From the NCBI GenBank assembly GCA_030431185.1, contig JAUIJO010000082.1, positions 1-12,042 on the forward strand: a DNA stretch of 12,042 nucleotides, written 5' to 3'. This DNA is from Gammaproteobacteria bacterium. GTDB lineage: Bacteria > Pseudomonadota > Gammaproteobacteria > Xanthomonadales > Xanthomonadaceae. This document shows positions 6,870-12,042 of the stretch, one piece after another (position 1 is the first letter of the stretch; each line of letters starts with the position of its first letter). The translations under genes were made by a program, and so were the position numbers. The notes under the pieces were generated by a model, which was given only the letters and a program-made list of their open reading frames with translations, ran no database searches and was not told the origin of the DNA.

Positions 6870-6911
6870 CATTTCAGGACTGCGTCATACCTGCAATCCC
6901 TGGATCGAAGC

Positions 6912-6988
6912 TGGTAGCGGGGGCAGGATTTGAACCTGCGACCTTCGGGTTATGAGCCCGACGAGCTGCCAGACTGCTCCACCCCGCA
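6912..6988 (-). tRNA. Initiator tRNA-fMet (anticodon CAT)
   Basis: This 77-nt gene encodes its own 3' CCA (6914-6912) and folds as a full cloverleaf: acceptor GCGGGG/CCCCGC, D-arm GGAGCAGTCTGGCAGCTC, T-arm GCAGG/CCTGC with TTCAAAT. The anticodon CAT is at 6954-6952. Three consecutive G-C pairs in the anticodon stem (GGG CTCATAA CCC) and the lack of a Watson-Crick pair at 1:72 mark it as the initiator rather than the elongator tRNA-Met. Position 1 reads U and position 72 reads U, where E. coli has C and A. It stands just before rimP, the position of metY in E. coli. I did not assign a symbol because the naming in this organism is unknown. Confidence 0.96.
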
Positions 6989-6999
6989 TCAGGCCGCCT

Positions 7000-7027
7000 A
7001 TTATAGCAATGAAGTGTTGCTTGGCAA
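7000..7027 (-). promoter_or_regulatory. Strong promoter of tRNA-fMet
   Basis: On the minus strand TTGCCA (7022-7027) is followed after 16 nt by a perfect TATAAT (7000-7005). The predicted start point is around 6993, only a few bases before the mature tRNA 5' end. After the -10 comes AGGCGGCCTGA, GC-rich like the discriminator of stringently controlled stable-RNA promoters. Read-through past the terminators may also feed rimP-nusA, as reported for metY in E. coli. Confidence 0.85.
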
Positions 7028-7036
7028 GCCTTCATT
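7008..7036 (-). repeat. Dyad symmetry overlapping the tRNA-fMet promoter
   Basis: CTTCATT (7030-7036 on the plus strand) and AATGAAG (7008-7014) form a perfect 7-bp inverted repeat. Nested inside is GCTT (7019-7022) with AAGC (7026-7029) around GGC. The dyad covers the -35 hexamer and most of the spacer, stopping just before the -10. It could be a protein-binding operator, or a hairpin at the 3' end of the nuo transcript, although no U-run follows. Confidence 0.55.
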
Positions 7037-7072
7037 TGCGCCAACAGGCGGTGGAACGCTTTGCGCCCGCGA

Positions 7073-8518
7073 TCAGGCCGCGAACGCCTGGATGCACCAC
7101 GCCATGATCGGGTTCCAGGCGAGGCCCAGCACCAGCAGCGACAGCGCATTGACGCCGAACACGATGCCCATCGCGCGCCCGGCGGACGGCGTCGGCATCT
7201 GTCCTTCCGGCGCGTCGAAGTACATCGCCTTGATCACGCGCAGGTAGTAGAAGGCGCCGATCACCGCGAACACCACGCCGACGATCGCCAGCCACATCAT
7301 GTCGCCGTCGAGCGCGGCGCGCAGCACGGCGAGCTTGGCCCAGAAGCCGAGGAACGGCGGGACGCCCGCCAGCGAGGCCATCACGCACAGGATCAGGCCG
7401 GCCATCCACGGGTTGCGCGCGTTGAGTCCCTTGAAGTCGTCGATCCGGTCGGCCTCGAAGCCGCGGCTGGAGAGCATGATGATCGCGCCGAAGCCCGCGG
7501 CCGACATCAGCGCGTAGCTGATCGCGTAGAACATCGCCGCCGAAAAACCCTGTGCCCCGCCGCCTGCCAGGCCGACGAACAGGAAGCCCACGTGCGAGAT
7601 GGTGGAATACGCCAGCAGTCGCTTGAAGTTGGTCTGAACCAGCGCACCGAGGTTGCCGAAGGCGAGCGACAGCACAGCGAGCCCGGCCAGCATCAGGCGC
7701 CAATGGCCGTCCAGGGGGCCCACCGCGACCTCGAGCAGGCGGTAGGCCATGCCGAACGCGGCCAGCTTGGGCGCCGAACCGATGAACAGGGTGATCGGGG
7801 TCGGTGCGCCCTGGTAGACGTCGGGCAGCCACATGTGGAACGGCGCGGCGCCGAACTTGAACGCCACGCCGGCGACCACGAAGGCCACGCCGGCGACCAG
7901 CATCGTCGAGGACGAGGCCTGCCCGGCGGCGGTGGCGATCTCGTGCAGGTCGAGCGTGCCCGTCGCGCCGTAGACCAGCGAGATGCCATACAGCAGCAGG
8001 CCCGAAGCCAGCGCGCCGAGCACGAAGTACTTGATGCCCGCTTCGGACGCCAGCGGGCTGTCGCGATCGCAGACCACCAGCGCGTAGGAACACAGCGCGA
8101 GCATCTCCAGGCCCACGTAGACCATCACCAGCGAGTTGGCCGACACCATCAGCATCATGCCGAGCACCGCGAAGACCATGAGCACGGTGATCTCGCCCTT
8201 GTACAGGCCGCGGGCGCGCAGGAAGGGCCACGCGTAGACCATCGCCAGCGCGGAGACCGCGCATATCACCGTCTTCAGGACGTTGGCTGCGGTGTCGCGC
8301 ACGAACATCCCGCCCAGCACCTCGCCGTCGCCGCCCACGCCGGCCGCGACCATCACCGCGGCGACCAGCAACAGCGCCACGCCCAGCGCATGGGTCAGCA
8401 CGCGACGGCGTTCGTCGATGAAAAGGTCGAGCATCAGCAGCGCGAAGGCACCGGCCACCACCACCAGTTCTGGCAGCAGGGGCAGCAGGTCCGCGGCGGT
8501 GCGTACAGGCATGATCAT
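7073..8518 (-). CDS. nuoN: NADH-quinone oxidoreductase subunit N
   Basis: NuoN is one of three antiporter-like proton-pumping subunits in the membrane arm of respiratory complex I. The 481-residue protein is almost entirely hydrophobic, consistent with about 14 transmembrane helices, and matches the family length. Expected proton-path residues are in place: Glu138 in GLEMLALCSYAL, Lys221 in FKFGAAPFHMWLPD, Lys251 in SAPKLAAFG and Lys395 in GFWAKLAVL. The FKRLLAYSTISHVGF segment is also characteristic. The first ATG (8518) is preferred over the one two codons later because GAGGT lies 8 nt upstream of it. It starts 11 nt after the nuoM stop. It is the last nuo gene; no convincing terminator follows before the tRNA promoter. 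Confidence 0.97.
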   Translation of the reverse strand: MIMPVRTAADLLPLLPELVVVAGAFALLMLDLFIDERRRVLTHALGVALLLVAAVMVAAGVGGDGEVLGGMFVRDTAANVLKTVICAVSALAMVYAWPFLRARGLYKGEITVLMVFAVLGMMLMVSANSLVMVYVGLEMLALCSYALVVCDRDSPLASEAGIKYFVLGALASGLLLYGISLVYGATGTLDLHEIATAAGQASSSTMLVAGVAFVVAGVAFKFGAAPFHMWLPDVYQGAPTPITLFIGSAPKLAAFGMAYRLLEVAVGPLDGHWRLMLAGLAVLSLAFGNLGALVQTNFKRLLAYSTISHVGFLFVGLAGGGAQGFSAAMFYAISYALMSAAGFGAIIMLSSRGFEADRIDDFKGLNARNPWMAGLILCVMASLAGVPPFLGFWAKLAVLRAALDGDMMWLAIVGVVFAVIGAFYYLRVIKAMYFDAPEGQMPTPSAGRAMGIVFGVNALSLLVLGLAWNPIMAWCIQAFAA

Positions 8519-8529
8519 GCGCTACAACC

Positions 8530-10074
8530 TCAAAGCTTCGACGTGGCGATGTGCGTCGCCAGATTCGCGATGGAGGGTTCCATCAGGTCGGTGAGCGGCC
8601 TGGGCCAGATGCCCAGGACCAGCACGCCGATGGCAAACACGCCCAGGACGAAGCCCTCGCGTGCGTTGATGTCCTTCAGTTCGGCCACGTGGGCGTTGCC
8701 GACCTCGCCCCAGATCGTCCGCTTCACCAGCCACAGCGTGTAGGCCGCGCCGATGACCAGGGTCGTGGCCGCGCCGAAGGCGATCAGCGGGTGCTTCTGG
8801 AACGCCGCCAGGATCACCATGAACTCGCCGACGAAGCCCGAGGTGCCCGGCAGGCCGGCATTGGCCATCGCGAACAGCACCACGAACGCAGCGAACCAGG
8901 GCATCACGTTCGCGACGCCGCCGTAATCCTTGATCATCCGGCTGTGCATGCGGTCGTACAGCACGCCGACGCAGCTGAACATCGCGCCCGAGACGAAACC
9001 ATGGCTGATCATCTGCACCATCGCACCCTGCAGCGCGAGCCGCGCGGCATCCTGGTTGCCGAAGTCACGCACCAGCCCGAACACGATGAAGGTGCCCAGG
9101 GTCACGAAGCCCATGTGCGCGACCGAGGAGTACGCGATCAGCTTCTTCATGTCGTCCTGCACGAGCGCCACCAGGCCGACGTAGATCACCGCCACCAGGC
9201 TCAGGCCGATGACCAGCCAGGCCCATTCGTGGCCGGCGTCGGGGACGATCGGCAAGGTGAAACGCAGGAAGCCATAGCCGCCGATCTTCAGCATGATCGC
9301 GGCCAGGATCACCGAGCCGGCGGTCGGGGCCTCGACGTGGGCGTCCGGCAACCAGGTGTGCACCGGAAACATCGGCACCTTCACCGCGAAGGCGGCGAGG
9401 AACGCGAAGAACAACCACATCTGCTCGGTGGCGTTGAGCTGCAGCTGGTACATGTCCGCCAGCTGCCAGCTGCCACCCTTCAGGTACAGGTAGATCAGGC
9501 CGATGAGCATGAACACCGAACCCAGGAAGGTGTAGAGGAAGAACTTCACCGACGCATACACGCGCCGCGGGCCGCCCCACACGCCGATGATGATGAACAT
9601 CGGGATCAGCATGCCTTCGAAGAAGACATAGAACAGCATGGCGTCGAGCGCGCTGAACACGCCGATCATGAGCCCCTCGAGGACGAGGAACGCGGGGTAG
9701 TACTGGTTGACCCGCTTGTCGACCGAACCCCAGGCGCCGATGAGCACCAGCACCGAGGTCAGCGTGGTCAGGGCGATCAGGGCGACCGAGATGCCGTCCG
9801 CGCCCAGGCTGTAGCGGATGTCGTAGGCCGGGATCCAGGCACGGCTCTCGGCGAACTGCATCGCCGGGCTCGCCATGTCGAAACCGGTGAGCAGCAACAC
9901 GCTCAACGCAAGGGTCACGACGGCCACGCCGGTGGCGAACCAGCGGGCGGCATTGGCACGGGCATCGCCGAAGGCCAGGGTCGCGAAGCCGCCGAGGATC
10001 GGCAGCCAGACGAGCAGGCTCAGCAGGGGAAACGAGCTGTTGGAAATCATGCCATTCAAGGGCTCGGGGTTCAC
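8530..10074 (-). CDS. nuoM: NADH-quinone oxidoreductase subunit M
   Basis: NuoM is the middle antiporter-like proton-pumping subunit of complex I in the cytoplasmic membrane. The 514-residue product is polytopic throughout. Key charged residues are visible: Glu153 in YVFFEGMLIPMF, Lys232 in FAVKVPMFPVHTWLPDAHV, Lys263 in MLKIGGYG and Glu417 in SGFVGEFMVIL. KKLIAYSSVAHMGFV is also typical. The start is uncertain: a GTG at 10074 has AAGGA 7 nt upstream, whereas an in-frame ATG at 10050 gives MISNSSFPLLSLLVWLP, closer to the usual family N-terminus but with poor ribosome-binding sequence. I chose the GTG on the ribosome binding site; the alternative is 8 residues shorter. The gaps to nuoL (13 nt) and nuoN (11 nt) show one operon. 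Confidence 0.96.
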   Translation of the reverse strand: MNPEPLNGMISNSSFPLLSLLVWLPILGGFATLAFGDARANAARWFATGVAVVTLALSVLLLTGFDMASPAMQFAESRAWIPAYDIRYSLGADGISVALIALTTLTSVLVLIGAWGSVDKRVNQYYPAFLVLEGLMIGVFSALDAMLFYVFFEGMLIPMFIIIGVWGGPRRVYASVKFFLYTFLGSVFMLIGLIYLYLKGGSWQLADMYQLQLNATEQMWLFFAFLAAFAVKVPMFPVHTWLPDAHVEAPTAGSVILAAIMLKIGGYGFLRFTLPIVPDAGHEWAWLVIGLSLVAVIYVGLVALVQDDMKKLIAYSSVAHMGFVTLGTFIVFGLVRDFGNQDAARLALQGAMVQMISHGFVSGAMFSCVGVLYDRMHSRMIKDYGGVANVMPWFAAFVVLFAMANAGLPGTSGFVGEFMVILAAFQKHPLIAFGAATTLVIGAAYTLWLVKRTIWGEVGNAHVAELKDINAREGFVLGVFAIGVLVLGIWPRPLTDLMEPSIANLATHIATSKL

Positions 10075-10081
10075 GTCGCGG

Positions 10082-10086
10082 TCCTT
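10082..10086 (-). promoter_or_regulatory. Ribosome binding site supporting the nuoM GTG start
   Basis: AAGGA on the minus strand lies in the 13-nt gap after the nuoL stop (10088-10090) and 7 nt before the GTG at 10074. No comparable element precedes the in-frame ATG at 10050. Confidence 0.55.
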
Positions 10087-10087
10087 G

Positions 10088-12042
10088 TCAGGTCAGGGTT
10101 CGGATGAGGGTGGCCAGCAGCACGATCAGGCCGACGATCATCACGAATGCGTAGTGATAGAGATAACCGGACTGGCCCCGCCGGCCCAGTTGGGCGACGA
10201 GCTCCACGACCCGGGCGCTGCCATTGACGATCACGCCGTCGATCAGCTTGCTGTCGATGGCACGCGAGGCGCGTCCGACCAGCACGCCGCCGGCGGCGAA
10301 CCCGTCGATCCACAGGCTGTCGAAGCCGTACTTGTTCTCCAGCACGCGCACCGGCCAGGCCAGCGCGTGGCGCGCCTTCGCGGGCAGTTCCGGCATGAAC
10401 AGGTACATCAGCGTGGCCAGGGCGAAGCCCGAGAAGGCCAGCCAGAACGCGGGTGCCTCGAAGCCATGCAGGGCGAAGGCGATCACCGGGGGCAACTTGA
10501 ATCCGAGGATTTCCTTGCCGACCCACGCTTCCTTCGCCACCGCCATTACGGTGTCGTGGCCTGGTGCCAGGTCGATGGCGCCCAGGAAGAACGGCAGCTT
10601 CTCTTCCACGCCCGCCCAGTCGGTGCCGAACAGCATGGGACCGACGGTGAAGAAGCCGATCAAGACCGAGGGAATCGCCAGCAGGACCAGCGGCACCGTC
10701 ACCACCCAGGGCGACTCGTGCGGCTCGACCGGGCCATGGTGGCCATGGTCGTCGTGCGCGTGGTCGTCGTGGGCATGCGCCGGGACGTCCCGGAAGCGCT
10801 CCTTGCCGTGGAAGGTCATGTACAGCAGGCGGAAGCTGTAGAACGCGGTCACGAAGGCACCCAGCAGCACCGACCAGTAGGCGTACTGCGCCACCCAGCC
10901 GCCATGCTCGCTGGCATGGTGGGCGGCCTCGATGATGGTGTCCTTGGAGTAGAAACCGCTGAAGAACGGCGTGCCGACCAGCGCCAGGGTGCCGATCAGG
11001 CTGGTCCAGTAGGTGATCGGCATGTACTTGCGCAGGCCGCCCATCCTGCGCATGTCCTGCTCGTGGTGCATGCCGATGATCACCGAGCCGGCCGCCAGGA
11101 ACAGCAGGGCCTTGAAGAAGGCATGGGTCATCAGGTGGAACACCGCGGCGCTGTAGGCCGACACGCCCAGCGCCACGGTCATGTAACCCAGCTGCGACAG
11201 CGTCGAGTACGCGACCACCCGCTTGATGTCGTTCTGCACGATGCCGATCAGGCCGGTGAAGAACGCGGTCGTCGCACCGATGAACAGCACGAACTCCAGC
11301 GCGGCATGGCTCATCTCGAACAGCGGCGACATGCGGGCGACCATGAAGATGCCCGCGGTGACCATCGTCGCCGCGTGGATCAGCGCCGAGATCGGGGTCG
11401 GGCCTTCCATCGAGTCGGGCAGCCACACGTGCAGCGGCACCTGCGCCGACTTGCCCATCGCGCCGATGAACAGGCAGATGCAGATCACCGTGGCGACCGA
11501 CCACTCATGGCCGGCGAGGATCGACATGGTCGACCCTTCCAGCACGCTGGGGGCGTTGGCGAACACCACGCCGTAATCCAGCGAGCCGAACATCAGCAGG
11601 ACGCCGGCGATGCCGAGCAGGAAGCCGAAATCGCCCACGCGGTTGACCAGGAAGGCCTTCATGTTGGCGAACACGGCGGTCGGCTTCTTGAACCAGAAAC
11701 CGATCAGCAGGTAGGACACCAGGCCCACCGCTTCCCAGCCGAAGAACAGCTGGAGGAAGTTGTTGCTCATCACCAGCATGAGCATCGAGAAGGTGAACAG
11801 CGAGATGTAGCTGAAGAAGCGCTGGTAACCCGGATCCTCGTGCATGTAGCCGATGGTGTAGACGTGCACCAGCAGCGACACGAAGGTCACCACGACCATC
11901 ATCATCGCGGTCAGCTTGTCGACCATGAAGCCGACGTGGGCCTCGTAGCCGCCGACCTGGAACCAGGTGTAGATGTTCTCGTTGAAGGGCGATGCGCCCT
12001 GCCCCGCGAGTTGCCACAGCACGTAGATCGACATCGCGCAGC
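10088..12042 (-). CDS. nuoL: NADH-quinone oxidoreductase subunit L (5' end cut by window edge)
   Basis: NuoL is the distal antiporter-like proton-pumping subunit of complex I and carries the long lateral helix lying along the membrane arm. About 650 residues are visible; the reading frame is open to the window edge. By comparison with E. coli numbering some 40 N-terminal residues are missing, so the internal ATG at 12034 is not the start. Counting from that Met, Glu101 lies in FFGWEAVGLVSYLLIGFW, Lys195 in GAMGKSAQVPLHVWLPDSME and Lys364 in FFSGFYSKDTIIEA, with DIKRVVAYSTLSQLGYM between. These match conserved proton-channel residues. A His/Asp-rich loop (about residues 419-434, PAHAHDDHAHDDHGHHG) precedes the well conserved PHESPWVVTVPLVLLAIPS. 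The C-terminus has the lateral-helix region and a final membrane helix ending at LIRTLT. Confidence 0.97.
   Translation of the reverse strand, partial: CAMSIYVLWQLAGQGASPFNENIYTWFQVGGYEAHVGFMVDKLTAMMMVVVTFVSLLVHVYTIGYMHEDPGYQRFFSYISLFTFSMLMLVMSNNFLQLFFGWEAVGLVSYLLIGFWFKKPTAVFANMKAFLVNRVGDFGFLLGIAGVLLMFGSLDYGVVFANAPSVLEGSTMSILAGHEWSVATVICICLFIGAMGKSAQVPLHVWLPDSMEGPTPISALIHAATMVTAGIFMVARMSPLFEMSHAALEFVLFIGATTAFFTGLIGIVQNDIKRVVAYSTLSQLGYMTVALGVSAYSAAVFHLMTHAFFKALLFLAAGSVIIGMHHEQDMRRMGGLRKYMPITYWTSLIGTLALVGTPFFSGFYSKDTIIEAAHHASEHGGWVAQYAYWSVLLGAFVTAFYSFRLLYMTFHGKERFRDVPAHAHDDHAHDDHGHHGPVEPHESPWVVTVPLVLLAIPSVLIGFFTVGPMLFGTDWAGVEEKLPFFLGAIDLAPGHDTVMAVAKEAWVGKEILGFKLPPVIAFALHGFEAPAFWLAFSGFALATLMYLFMPELPAKARHALAWPVRVLENKYGFDSLWIDGFAAGGVLVGRASRAIDSKLIDGVIVNGSARVVELVAQLGRRGQSGYLYHYAFVMIVGLIVLLATLIRTLT

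Noticed and set aside
7061..8743. 560-codon open frame on the plus strand opposite nuoN
   Set aside because: It is composed mainly of His, Gln, Arg, Asp and Gly, as expected from reading hydrophobic membrane-protein codons in reverse. It is not a gene.
8551..10107. 518-codon open frame on the plus strand opposite nuoM
   Set aside because: It has the same His/Gln/Arg/Glu-rich shadow composition as the frame opposite nuoN and no supporting motif.
10071..11504. 477-codon minus-strand frame overlapping nuoL in another phase
   Set aside because: Arg/Gly/Ala-rich out-of-phase reading of nuoL with no family resemblance.
1..12042. Mobile element, CRISPR array, toxin-antitoxin, defence or biosynthetic system
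   Set aside because: All substantial coding space is taken by recognisable core genes in conserved order, and I saw no direct-repeat arrays, transposase or integrase motifs, or composition breaks.

Overview
The window is a stretch of chromosomal housekeeping genes from a GC-rich gammaproteobacterium. Gene order and protein sequence most resemble the Xanthomonadaceae (Xanthomonas, Lysobacter, Luteimonas and relatives). That placement rests on recalled family resemblance, such as the RimP sequence and the nuo / tRNA-fMet / rimP-nusA-infB neighbourhood; no search was run. Every gene I can support lies on the minus strand, so the biological reading direction runs from position 12042 down to 1.

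In that direction there are three blocks. (1) 12042-7073 is the end of the nuo operon for respiratory complex I: nuoL (5' end cut by the window edge), nuoM and nuoN. They are separated by only 11-13 nt, and all three are proton-pumping antiporter-like membrane subunits. (2) 7036-6674 is a regulatory junction. It holds a strong promoter, an initiator tRNA (fMet), a Rho-independent terminator and further hairpins leading into rimP. (3) 6673-1 is the transcription/translation cluster rimP, nusA, infB, rbfA, truB and rpsO (rpsO cut by the window edge). This is the same order as the Escherichia coli metY-rimP-nusA-infB-rbfA-truB-rpsO-pnp operon, so pnp is expected just beyond position 1.

The third block joins functions used when ribosomes are built and start work. 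It supplies the initiator tRNA, the 30S maturation factors RimP and RbfA, the elongation/termination factor NusA, initiation factor IF-2, the tRNA pseudouridine-55 synthase TruB and ribosomal protein S15. The noncoding DNA suggests sub-division of the cluster. There are hairpins between the tRNA and rimP, a 213-nt nusA-infB gap with three tandem hairpins and a candidate promoter, and a 262-nt truB-rpsO gap with an extended -10 promoter and a structured leader.

I found no mobile element, CRISPR array, prophage or unknown gene cassette. The protein content is conserved core biology. What deserves a second look is almost all in the intergenic RNA/DNA structure. Long open frames on the plus strand opposite infB, nusA, nuoN and nuoM are GC-driven shadows.
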